From positions 62,001-126,000 of the forward strand of contig CAMPKA010000001.1 of assembly GCA_946887075.1 (NCBI GenBank): a DNA stretch of 64,000 bases, given 5' to 3'. Source of the DNA: an uncultured Salinimicrobium sp. GTDB taxonomy: Bacteria > Bacteroidota > Bacteroidia > Flavobacteriales > Flavobacteriaceae. Below the pieces are notes generated by a model. That model saw nothing but the letters and a program-made list of their open reading frames with translations, had not been told where the DNA came from and searched no databases. Made by a program: the position numbers and the translations under genes. Shown here piece by piece: positions 25,041-32,765 of this stretch (within the stretch, counting starts at the first letter, position 1; each line of letters begins with the position of its first letter).

Positions 25041-26005
25041 TACTCAAGGGCAATTTTGTTCTTCCTGTATTGTAGCACATAGAAACTCCCGGCAAGTCCC
25101 GGAAGTCCAAAATTAAGGATCCACACAGCCAGTACAATAGTCAGGACCACGATTTCAGGCACCTCCAGAAAACCAAAAATCCAGACTGCGAATCCACCCT
25201 TGATCAGGGCATCGAATATGATCATGGTCGGTATCACAGAAGCCAAAACATAGGTGCTGAAAACCGCTGAGATCAGCAGGGGATAATCTACCTCTACTCC
25301 AAAGATCCGGAGAAAGAAGTAAAACTGATGGGTGAAAATCAAAAACCTGAAGCAAGCATAGATGCCGGTTTTCCATCGAATTTCCTCCGACACCTTAAAA
25401 AACGATTCCTCCAGACGCTGGACGGAATATCCTTTGAGCCGGATCCGGAATTTTTTCATGATCCAGTACAACACAAAAGGTCCGAAGAGCAACCCCGCGA
25501 CCAGGACAGCATTAAATAGCGGGAGGGGAAGATCAAGGGAAGTAATCAAAAATAGAAGTCCCGCAATTCCAAAGAAATAGGTAGTAAAAAGCTGAGCGAT
25601 GTTCCCAAGAAAATTCAAAAAGATGACTTTCCGCCAGGATTTCCTGCGGTAATACAGGCATTTTGCACCATACTCCCCGATGCGGCTTGGTGTAAAGATC
25701 GCGGCCGTAAAGGAAGCCAAAGTCTCCCGGGCAGCTTCGCGATAGCTGTTCTCCCGGACATGCCGGCTCAGATTTTGCCACTTGAGCACTTCAAAATACC
25801 AGTTAAACAAGGTGAATATTAGCAGTAAGAGGACGTTCCTGAATGAAAAAACCTGGTTCTCATGCAGGATCCCCAGAAAGCTTTCGAAATTCATTTGGTC
25901 ATCCGAGGTAATCTTCCTCCAGATGAAGAACCCTGCGAGCAAGACCACAGCAATCTTGATAACTAGTGACAGGAATTGATTAGCTTTGTGCGAGGTGATC
26001 CTCAT
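25040..26005 (-). CDS. Lysylphosphatidylglycerol-synthase-type membrane protein (UPF0104)
   Basis: 321 residues with about eight hydrophobic helices. The family block FTAAIFTPSRIGEYGAKCLY (with conserved PSRIGE) and the later VLASVIPTMIIFDALIKGG fit the UPF0104/AglD-like membrane domain. Related proteins are suspected lipid or glycolipid flippases. The one-base overlap with the GT2 gene supports a shared role in making an envelope glycolipid. It diverges from ruvC. Confidence 0.83.
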   Translation of the reverse strand: MRITSHKANQFLSLVIKIAVVLLAGFFIWRKITSDDQMNFESFLGILHENQVFSFRNVLLLLIFTLFNWYFEVLKWQNLSRHVRENSYREAARETLASFTAAIFTPSRIGEYGAKCLYYRRKSWRKVIFLNFLGNIAQLFTTYFFGIAGLLFLITSLDLPLPLFNAVLVAGLLFGPFVLYWIMKKFRIRLKGYSVQRLEESFFKVSEEIRWKTGIYACFRFLIFTHQFYFFLRIFGVEVDYPLLISAVFSTYVLASVIPTMIIFDALIKGGFAVWIFGFLEVPEIVVLTIVLAVWILNFGLPGLAGSFYVLQYRKNKIALE

Positions 26006-26061
26006 GCAATTTTGAGAAGAGCCAATGGGCGGTTAAGAATATCCTGCAATATTACGAAGTT

Positions 26062-26613
26062 TTGACAAGTGAAAAAATCATTTTAGGGATTGACCCGGGG
26101 ACGACTATAATGGGTTTTGGACTCATCCGCGTGGTCAAGAAGGAAATGAGTTTTCTCCAACTCAATGAATTGCATTTGCAAAAGTATCCCGATCCTTATC
26201 TGAAGTTAAAACTGATTTTCGAGCGCACCACCGAGATCATCGAAACCTGGAACCCCGATGAGATCGCCATTGAGGCACCTTTCTATGGTAAAAATGTCCA
26301 GTCCATGCTCAAACTAGGGCGCGCTCAGGGAGTTGCGATGGCTGCAGGACTTCAGAAAGAAATTCCAGTCACCGAGTACTCCCCGAAAAAAATTAAGATG
26401 GCCATCACCGGGAGCGGAAACGCCAGCAAGGAACAAGTTGCCCGCATGCTCCAGAACCTGTTGTCCCTGAAGAGCCTCCCAAAGAACCTTGATGCGACGG
26501 ATGGTCTCGCAGCAGCAGTCTGCCACTTCTACAACTCGGGGGGCATGGAGATCGGAAAGACCTATTCCGGATGGGAAGCCTTTATCAGGCAAAACCCTGG
26601 AAAGGTCAAATAA
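26062..26613 (+). CDS. ruvC: Holliday junction resolvase RuvC
   Basis: 183 residues. The catalytic acids are in place: Asp in ILGIDPGTT, Glu in IAIEAPFYGKN, and the C-terminal pair in DATDGLAAAVCH. RuvC cuts Holliday junctions during recombination repair with RuvAB. No in-frame ATG precedes the conserved core, so the TTG at 26062 is the likely start, which leaves four residues before the core. The next gene, hemW, starts 18 bases after the stop. Confidence 0.95.
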   Translation: MTSEKIILGIDPGTTIMGFGLIRVVKKEMSFLQLNELHLQKYPDPYLKLKLIFERTTEIIETWNPDEIAIEAPFYGKNVQSMLKLGRAQGVAMAAGLQKEIPVTEYSPKKIKMAITGSGNASKEQVARMLQNLLSLKSLPKNLDATDGLAAAVCHFYNSGGMEIGKTYSGWEAFIRQNPGKVK

Positions 26614-26631
26614 AGACATCCGAAAACAAAA

Positions 26632-27756
26632 ATGGCTGGTATTTATATACATATTCCCTTCTGTAAACAGGCATGCCATTACTGTGATTTCCATTTCTCC
26701 ACTTCTTTGAAAAAGAGACCTCAAATGATTCATGCGCTCTGTCGGGAGCTGGTGCTGAGAAAGAAAGAAATCGAGCAGCAGGTTGAAACTATATATTTCG
26801 GAGGGGGAACTCCTTCTTTACTGGAGGACCAGGACCTGCGACAGATTTTTAGAGTCCTCTACGAAAATTTTGATATTGCGGAAAATGCAGAGATTACCCT
26901 TGAGGCCAATCCAGATGATCTGTCGGCCCCCCGGCTAAAAAAAATGGCGGACGTCGGCATTAACAGGCTCAGCATTGGGGTTCAATCCTTTTTTGAGGAA
27001 GACCTGAAACTGATGAACCGGGCCCATAATGCAAAGGAAGCCCTGGAATCTGTACAGGAAGCCATGCATTATTTCAAAAACATCTCCATTGACCTGATCT
27101 ATGGAATTCCCGGAATGGATCACCATCGGTGGCATAAAAATCTGGAGATTGCCCTTGAGCTTCAGGTACCTCATCTTTCGGCCTACGCCCTTACCGTAGA
27201 AAACGGAACGGCTCTTAAGACCTTGATCGAAAAAGGAAAAATATCACCGGTTGAAGAAGATCTTGCGCGTGAACATTATGATATATTAACTGCAGTTTTA
27301 ACTGCTGCGGGATACGAAAATTATGAATTTTCCAATTTTGGAAAACCAGGTTTCCACTCCAGGAACAACACCGGGTACTGGTTTGGCAAACCTTATTTAG
27401 GAATTGGACCCTCGGCACATTCCTATATCCGGGGAGTCCGGTTTTGGAATGTAAGCCATAACACGCACTATATTAAAGCCCTTGAGGAAGACACCCTGCC
27501 TTTGGAACGGGAAGAGCTTTCACCGGAGAGCCAGTATAATGAACTCATCATGACCCGGCTCCGAACGCGATGGGGAGTAAATCCCGCAGAGGTTAAGGAA
27601 AAATTCGGATCCGGACTCCATCGGCATCTGTTGAAAGAAGCGGCTCCGCTTCTTAAACAGCATAAACTGATATGGTCAGAGGGACATCTGAAAATCGCTC
27701 CCGAAGCCAGATTCCTAGGGGATGGAATTGCCGCCGCACTTTTTTTTGTTGATTAA
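26632..27756 (+). CDS. hemW: Radical SAM heme chaperone HemW
   Basis: 374 residues. The CxxxCxxC cluster motif is in CKQACHYCDF near residue 11-18, followed by YFGGGTPSLL, ITLEANPDD, NRLSIGVQSF and IDLIYGIPG, the standard order for HemN-like radical SAM proteins. A HemN C-terminal domain lies at about residues 285-370. The extra upstream Cys of true coproporphyrinogen oxidases is absent, which favours HemW, a heme-insertion chaperone. It ends one base before the stop of dinB on the other strand. Confidence 0.93.
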   Translation: MAGIYIHIPFCKQACHYCDFHFSTSLKKRPQMIHALCRELVLRKKEIEQQVETIYFGGGTPSLLEDQDLRQIFRVLYENFDIAENAEITLEANPDDLSAPRLKKMADVGINRLSIGVQSFFEEDLKLMNRAHNAKEALESVQEAMHYFKNISIDLIYGIPGMDHHRWHKNLEIALELQVPHLSAYALTVENGTALKTLIEKGKISPVEEDLAREHYDILTAVLTAAGYENYEFSNFGKPGFHSRNNTGYWFGKPYLGIGPSAHSYIRGVRFWNVSHNTHYIKALEEDTLPLEREELSPESQYNELIMTRLRTRWGVNPAEVKEKFGSGLHRHLLKEAAPLLKQHKLIWSEGHLKIAPEARFLGDGIAAALFFVD

Positions 27757-27757
27757 T

Positions 27758-28975
27758 TCACTGTTGTCTATGTGCATGTAACATGGGGGGAGCTCCATTA
27801 AAAGGATTTTCCATCCGGGATACATTTACACCCCCAATAGTTGAGGCTCTCATGATACTTTCTTCTCCGAACCGGCTGCGGATCCGATCTATAGAATTGT
27901 AGAGATCCAGCATTTCCTGTGAATCATCAAAAAGATTGATCTGATAATGTCCTCCCACAAGGCCACTGAATTTTACTCCGATCAACCGAATCAACAATCT
28001 GCGGTTATAAAGTTTTCGGAAAAGCTCCTCTATCTTCGGAATCAGGATATGATCTGCGCTGGTGTAGGGAATTTGCGTCTGCTTTGTATAGGTATTAAAA
28101 TCAGAATACCTGATCTTCACACTGATGGAAGAAGTAAGCTTATCCCCTCTTCTCAACTGGTAGGCAAGGCTTTCCACCATAGCAGTCAGAGACGCATTGA
28201 GCTGGACCATATCAATGGTGTCCCGATGGAAGGTACGTTCGGCAGAAATGGATTTGCGTTCATGGAAAGGAATGATTGGAGTATCATCTATTCCATGCGC
28301 CCTCTTCCAGATGGTACGTCCGTTTTTCCCCAATACGCTCTCCAGCATATCTACTGGCATCTCCTGTATGGTTTTTATCTGCCTCACTCCCAATCCCAGT
28401 AAAGTCTGAAAGGTCTTGCTGCCAATCATGGGAATTTTCTTTACGGATAAAGGGGCTAAAAAACTTCTTTCCCTTCCATTCTCGACGAGCAACTGACTAT
28501 TAGGCTTGGCCTCCCCTGTAGCGATCTTAGAAACGATCTTGTTCTTAGAAAGTCCAAAGGAGATGGGAAGTCCGCTTTCCTTCATTATATTCTGCCGCAA
28601 TTCTGAAGCAAATCGATAGGTTCCGAAGAACTTATCCATTCCGCTCAGATCAGCGTAAAATTCATCAATACTCGCTTTCTCAAAAGCCGGCACACAATTC
28701 TGAATGATTTCCGTCACCTCATGGGAATACTTACTGTATGTAGCGGAATTTCCTTTAATAACTGTCGCCATAGGACAAAGTTGCCGCGCAACTTTCATCG
28801 ACATTCCTGAATGTACTCCAAAGCGACGTGTCTCATAACTGCATGCTGCAACCACACCTCTGTCCCCCAAACCTCCTACCAATAAAGGCCTATCCTTTAG
28901 TTCCGGATGCAGCAGCCGCTCCACAGAAACAAAGAAGGTATCAAGATCAAGATGTAATATAGACTGTTCTTTCAT
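27758..28975 (-). CDS. dinB: DNA polymerase IV (Y-family)
   Basis: 405 residues from the ATG at 28975; the open frame reaches 29032 but that part crosses the operators. Catalytic Asp10 is in HLDLDTFFVSVE and the second acidic pair in KASIDEFYADLSG. A steric-gate region, the thumb helix-hairpin-helix (KIPMIGSKTFQTLLGLG) and a little-finger domain follow. Near the C-terminus QINLFDD fits a beta-clamp binding motif. DinB carries out translesion synthesis past damaged bases. The operator pair just before the start is of the same kind as before the DnaE2-like gene and the S24 repressor, which suggests damage-inducible control. Confidence 0.94.
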   Translation of the reverse strand: MKEQSILHLDLDTFFVSVERLLHPELKDRPLLVGGLGDRGVVAACSYETRRFGVHSGMSMKVARQLCPMATVIKGNSATYSKYSHEVTEIIQNCVPAFEKASIDEFYADLSGMDKFFGTYRFASELRQNIMKESGLPISFGLSKNKIVSKIATGEAKPNSQLLVENGRERSFLAPLSVKKIPMIGSKTFQTLLGLGVRQIKTIQEMPVDMLESVLGKNGRTIWKRAHGIDDTPIIPFHERKSISAERTFHRDTIDMVQLNASLTAMVESLAYQLRRGDKLTSSISVKIRYSDFNTYTKQTQIPYTSADHILIPKIEELFRKLYNRRLLIRLIGVKFSGLVGGHYQINLFDDSQEMLDLYNSIDRIRSRFGEESIMRASTIGGVNVSRMENPFNGAPPMLHAHRQQ

Positions 28976-28979
28976 TTTA

Positions 28980-29009
28980 GGAAAATATCCAAGTAGATGG
29001 ATTATTTCC
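28980..29009 (-). promoter_or_regulatory. Paired operator-like palindromes before dinB
   Basis: On the minus strand GGAAATAATCC (29009-28999) and GGATATTTTCC (28990-28980) lie exactly 19 bp apart. Each differs from the GGAA-N3-TTCC form at one base, and the nearer copy ends 4 bases before the ATG at 28975. Reading on the minus strand, AATTTTGGAA begins the distal copy here and also at the DnaE2-like promoter, so the two promoters align base for base over the pair. Confidence 0.72.
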
Positions 29010-29159
29010 AAAATTAGAAAATAAACACGCATGGAAATATGAGGAGATTGTTAAATGCAGAAAAAACCCGACAAAGAGATTGTTTTCTGTAACATATCCA
29101 GGATATTAGCGTCTCTTAACCAAGGCTGGCAACATCCTCCTAATCCAGTTTAATACTAA

Positions 29160-29888
29160 ATGAAGAACGCGAGAGTCTATTCTGAATCACGAGAACTAAG
29201 CCTAGATCAAAAAAACTTCCTTAGTCTGAGTCTGCTTCTCATGCTCGCTTTGAATTTTACCCTGAGTTACCTGACCTTTACTTACTACGCAGAAACCATT
29301 TTAGATCCAGAAACTCCGGGTTTTTGGATCAATCTCGCCAGCTATATGGTCATTTTTGGAATCGTCCTCCTCAATAAAAAAGCCCTAAGCTGGAACTGGA
29401 GTATTCTTGGCCTGGCCAGGCCGAAAAGTTGGGGAAGACCACTCTTTACTTTTATCGGATGTTTCGCAGCTATCCTGCTCTTGTCCCAGTTCCTGGTCCC
29501 TTCAATCATAGAAACCTTTGGAGAACACAGAAACATATCTTTTATATACACTGTGAAGCAGGATTTATCAAACCTCATCCTGGCACTCACTGTGGTATGG
29601 ATAACTGCTGCCTTTATTGAAGAACTTGTTTTCAGAGCTTTTCTAATCAATTCCCTGGACTACCTGTTCGGGGGCAACAAGATTTCAGTGTGGGTTGCCG
29701 TAATTCTAAGTTCCCTGATCTTCGGAATGATCCATTCTTATCAAGGAATTACGGGGATTCTTATTACGACTTTTGTGGGCCTGATATTTGGGATAGGCTA
29801 TATCTTCAACAAAAGGAGAATTTTGCCCCTTATTCTTGTTCATGGCATTATAGATTCTCTCACGCTCATCAGCGTATACAACAGCTAA
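29160..29888 (+). CDS. CPBP family intramembrane glutamic protease
   Basis: 242 residues with about seven or eight membrane helices. The CPBP (Abi/CAAX-protease) motifs are seen: EELVFRAF near residue 161 with the paired Glu and the Arg, then FGMIHSYQGITG with the catalytic His, and a last His in LVHGIIDSL. Members cleave substrates inside the membrane or act in bacteriocin self-immunity; the substrate here is unknown. Its stop codon overlaps that of the gamma-glutamyltransferase gene on the other strand. Confidence 0.88.
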   Translation: MKNARVYSESRELSLDQKNFLSLSLLLMLALNFTLSYLTFTYYAETILDPETPGFWINLASYMVIFGIVLLNKKALSWNWSILGLARPKSWGRPLFTFIGCFAAILLLSQFLVPSIIETFGEHRNISFIYTVKQDLSNLILALTVVWITAAFIEELVFRAFLINSLDYLFGGNKISVWVAVILSSLIFGMIHSYQGITGILITTFVGLIFGIGYIFNKRRILPLILVHGIIDSLTLISVYNS

Positions 29889-31594
29889 AATCCTGCAGCC
29901 GCATCGTCTCCCCTTGGATCTGCCCCGGCTTCCAATCGGCCGTCCGGGAGCACCAAGATGGCATCCACTTTTCCTATGATCACAGAGTGGCCTTCATAAA
30001 CCTCGTATCCTTTTGCTGTGAGCGCCTTGAGTACCTCCCTCTCAAACCTTCCGGTTTCAAAGGTCACTCCTTCGGGTAACCACTGGTGATGAAAACGGCC
30101 AGCGTTTACTGCCTGTTGCATGGTCATATCGTGTTCCGCCACATTAAGAAATGTCTGCAGTACCGAAGTTATAATCGTTGAACCACCCGGACTCCCCAAT
30201 ACCATCCATAACTCCCCATCCTGCTCTACGATGGTAGGCGTCATAGAGCTCAACATTCGTTTTTCCGGAACTATCGCGTTTGCTTCCGCACCTATAAGTC
30301 CAAACATATTCGGTACCCCGGGTTTTGCGCTGAAATCATCCATTTCATTGTTGAGAAAGATCCCGAGATCTTCAACATAGAGTTTAGAACCATAAGCCCC
30401 GTTAAGCGTAGTGGTAACTGCTACGGCATTCCCGGCAGGATCCACAATGGAATAATGAGTGGTTTCCATGCTTTCATACCCAGGAATTATACCATGGCTA
30501 ACAGCCTCAGATGGTGTGGCATGCTCAAAAGTAAAGGTCTCCATCCTTTCCTCTAGATATTCTTCTCTGAGCAGGGTTTCGACAGGAATTTCTACGAAGT
30601 CAGGATCTCCCAAATAGTAGCTGCGGTCGGCATAGGCCCTGCGCTCTGCTTCTGTCACGACCTGAACGTATCGTGTGCCGTTATGTTCATACTCATGAAG
30701 CGGAAAAGGTTCTATCATTTGTAATATCTGTCCCAGGACAATGCCTCCACTGGAAGGAGGAGACATGGAAATGACATTGAAATCATCATAGGCTATTTTT
30801 ACAGGATTTCTCCATTTGGCCTCATAGGCCGCGAGGTCCTTCATCGTCATAATCCCTCCCTTCTCCTTCAGGTACGACACTATCTTCTTCCCTGTCTCAC
30901 CTGAGTAGAATTCTTTCCTGCCATTTTTGAGTAATCTTCTAAGGGTTTCTGCCAGGGCGATGTTTCGAATCGTATCTCCTGCTTGGTAAGCCTTTGTAAA
31001 CAGCACTTCCCCATTCGCTTCAAGAATGGCATCGCGATGTCTATCCAGATGGTCCTGCTGGTGTGGGGTTACCACAAATCCCTTTTCGGCAAGCTTTATT
31101 ACTGGATCAAGAATGGTTTTCAAAGGAAGGCTTCCAAACTTCTCGTGCACGGCAAAAATACCCGCTACTGTTCCAGGGACCCCTACGGCTAAACTTCCGA
31201 ACCTGCTCTTCTCCGGAATTACATTTCCAGCGCTGTCCTGATACATGGTCCGGGTTGCCCGAAGCGGGGCTTTTTCTCGGAAATCGAGAGCTCCCGTTTC
31301 TCCTGAATTAAGACGATATACCATGAAACCCCCTCCTCCGAGATTTCCTGCATAGGGATAAACGACTGCTAGAGCCATCTCGGTTGCAATCATGGCATCA
31401 AACGCGGATCCTCCTTGAAGCATGATCTTTTTGGCGATTTCAGAAGCCTCTCTACGGGCCGCAACTACCATGGCTTTTTCAGCTACCAGGCCTCGACCCT
31501 CCGGGGTAGAAATCGGAATTTCGGGGGTGCTTTTACAGGAAACAATAAGGAAGGCAAGGGTAAGGACAATTATTCTTCTCATCCGTTGGTTCAT
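29885..31594 (-). CDS. ggt: Gamma-glutamyltransferase
   Basis: 569 residues. A lipoprotein-type signal (VLTLAFLIVSCKS) is followed by the large subunit (SAFDAMIATEMALAVVYPYAGNLGGGGFMVY). The auto-processing site is ETTHYSIVD near residue 378, where the second Thr of the pair becomes the N-terminal nucleophile of the small subunit. The oxyanion/GSPGG motif (LGSPGGSTIITS) and a DPR...G end complete the enzyme. It cleaves glutathione and other gamma-glutamyl compounds outside the cytoplasm. An in-frame Met four codons in could also be the start. Confidence 0.95.
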   Translation of the reverse strand: MNQRMRRIIVLTLAFLIVSCKSTPEIPISTPEGRGLVAEKAMVVAARREASEIAKKIMLQGGSAFDAMIATEMALAVVYPYAGNLGGGGFMVYRLNSGETGALDFREKAPLRATRTMYQDSAGNVIPEKSRFGSLAVGVPGTVAGIFAVHEKFGSLPLKTILDPVIKLAEKGFVVTPHQQDHLDRHRDAILEANGEVLFTKAYQAGDTIRNIALAETLRRLLKNGRKEFYSGETGKKIVSYLKEKGGIMTMKDLAAYEAKWRNPVKIAYDDFNVISMSPPSSGGIVLGQILQMIEPFPLHEYEHNGTRYVQVVTEAERRAYADRSYYLGDPDFVEIPVETLLREEYLEERMETFTFEHATPSEAVSHGIIPGYESMETTHYSIVDPAGNAVAVTTTLNGAYGSKLYVEDLGIFLNNEMDDFSAKPGVPNMFGLIGAEANAIVPEKRMLSSMTPTIVEQDGELWMVLGSPGGSTIITSVLQTFLNVAEHDMTMQQAVNAGRFHHQWLPEGVTFETGRFEREVLKALTAKGYEVYEGHSVIIGKVDAILVLPDGRLEAGADPRGDDAAAGF

Positions 31595-31748
31595 TAGATA
31601 ACAATCATCGGAAACAAGATAGCAATTTTAACTGCCACCACACAAGAATGGGCTGAAAGTGGGTTAAAACTATGTTATTTCAAAATGCTTTAACGTGCAC
31701 CGGAGTGTATTCTGGGTATCTTGAGAAAGAACCATAAAAAACAGGAAA

Positions 31749-31928
31749 ATGAACTTGAAAAGAGATGCTAAGGAATTTGGAGAAAAAGCAGCAGAATTAT
31801 GGGCTGCAAAAAAAGGACTTGAAATGACCGGTAGTCTGCTCAAATGGGGAGCAATCGCTGGTGCAGGTTATTTAGGATACAAGTACTACAGGCGGAATGA
31901 GGATTGCATCAAGGCAAAATTCTCCTGA
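31749..31928 (+). CDS. Small hypothetical protein (59 aa)
   Basis: The ATG at 31749 opens a 59-codon frame. A charged amphipathic N-terminal helix (LKRDAKEFGEKAAELWAAKKG) leads into a short hydrophobic Gly/Ala segment (LLKWGAIAGAGYLGYKYYRR). Codon use looks normal, and the gene is closed by a strong terminator 50 bases on, which supports a real short gene. The make-up fits a small membrane-associated peptide. I know of no named family. Confidence 0.6.
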   Translation: MNLKRDAKEFGEKAAELWAAKKGLEMTGSLLKWGAIAGAGYLGYKYYRRNEDCIKAKFS

Positions 31929-31978
31929 TCCGGAAGGCCGTTTAAAATATAGCAATCATTTTCTTGAGAAATGATTGG

Positions 31979-32018
31979 AAAAGAGGATTTAGCCTGAACT
32001 GCTGAATCCTCTTTTTTT
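31979..32018 (+). terminator. Terminator after the 59-aa gene
   Basis: Stem AAAAGAGGATT (31979-31989) / AATCCTCTTTT (32005-32015) followed by T through 32018. A second hairpin AATCATTT/AAATGATT lies just before it at about 31953-31975. It may also slow the converging XRE transcript. Confidence 0.8.
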
Positions 32019-32027
32019 ATTACAATC

Positions 32028-32444
32028 TCAATCTTTCCTAAAGGATTCATTCTTTTCCTTTTCTATTTGAAGAAGTTCCTTTTGAGCAGCTAAAAGTCGT
32101 TCGTAAAGCCTCTTATTCTCTTCGAAAGCTTCAATTAACTTTTCTATTGGGTTTATCGTACAGGCATAATTGACTGCCGAGGAATTATCAACGTGATAGG
32201 TATTCCCAATTATGTTCAGGACCGCCTCCTCGGAAAAATTTTCTATTCCTTCCCTGGTTACTCCCAACGCATCTGCCACTTTTTGGAGCCTCTCTTCCTC
32301 AATAAATTCACTGTTCTCCAGATTTGACACGCTCTGTTGGCTGATACCCAGTTCTTCCGCAAGGGTTTCCTGTTTCATTCCTTTTATTTCTCTGATCCGA
32401 CTAATTTTATAACCAAGGTGTCTGTTTTTTGTACCCGTATCCAT
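32028..32444 (-). CDS. XRE family transcriptional regulator
   Basis: 138 residues. An N-terminal Cro/cI helix-turn-helix spans about residues 12-68 (ISRIREIKGMKQETLAEELGISQQSVSNLE). A linker and a C-terminal charged coiled coil (EAFEENKRLYERLLAAQKELLQ) follow, the latter likely for dimerisation. There is no S24 peptidase domain, so it differs from the repressor at 14229. Target unknown. It lies alone between the 59-residue gene and a 320-base gap. Confidence 0.85.
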   Translation of the reverse strand: MDTGTKNRHLGYKISRIREIKGMKQETLAEELGISQQSVSNLENSEFIEEERLQKVADALGVTREGIENFSEEAVLNIIGNTYHVDNSSAVNYACTINPIEKLIEAFEENKRLYERLLAAQKELLQIEKEKNESFRKD

Positions 32445-32765
32445 AGAATAAAAATTTTCCCTGTTTTCTCAAAAGTAAGGATAAGTGGTTAACTATTCTC
32501 GATCAGGTCTGAATTTCGTATAAGGACAATTCCCCAACAGTAAGGAAACTTTCCTGGACACTCAGGTTTCCCATCGATGGAAATTCTGTTTCGGGATCCG
32601 AAAGCTACTATCTATACCATTATTAATCCGCCACCTTCAGATTCATCACATTAACATAACTATAACTTTTTTCACAAAATGTTGGCTAAATTGATTTTTG
32701 ATTTATATTTAGCCGATTTATTGAACTTTAATCCATAGGGAATTGAGCCCTACGTAGATAGACCT
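32445..32765. other. Divergent regulatory gap
   Basis: 321 bases between the XRE gene and the coiled-coil gene, which point away from each other. One isolated palindrome AGGAAACTTTCCT lies at 32543-32555. AT-rich promoter-like sequence (TTTATATTTA near 32700) precedes the plus-strand gene. No open frame of note. Confidence 0.45.

Noticed and set aside
32543..32555. Palindrome AGGAAACTTTCCT matching the GGAA-N3-TTCC operator form.
   Set aside because: A single copy with no partner about 19-23 bp away, and about 100 bases from the XRE start. One such match in 64 kb is expected by chance.
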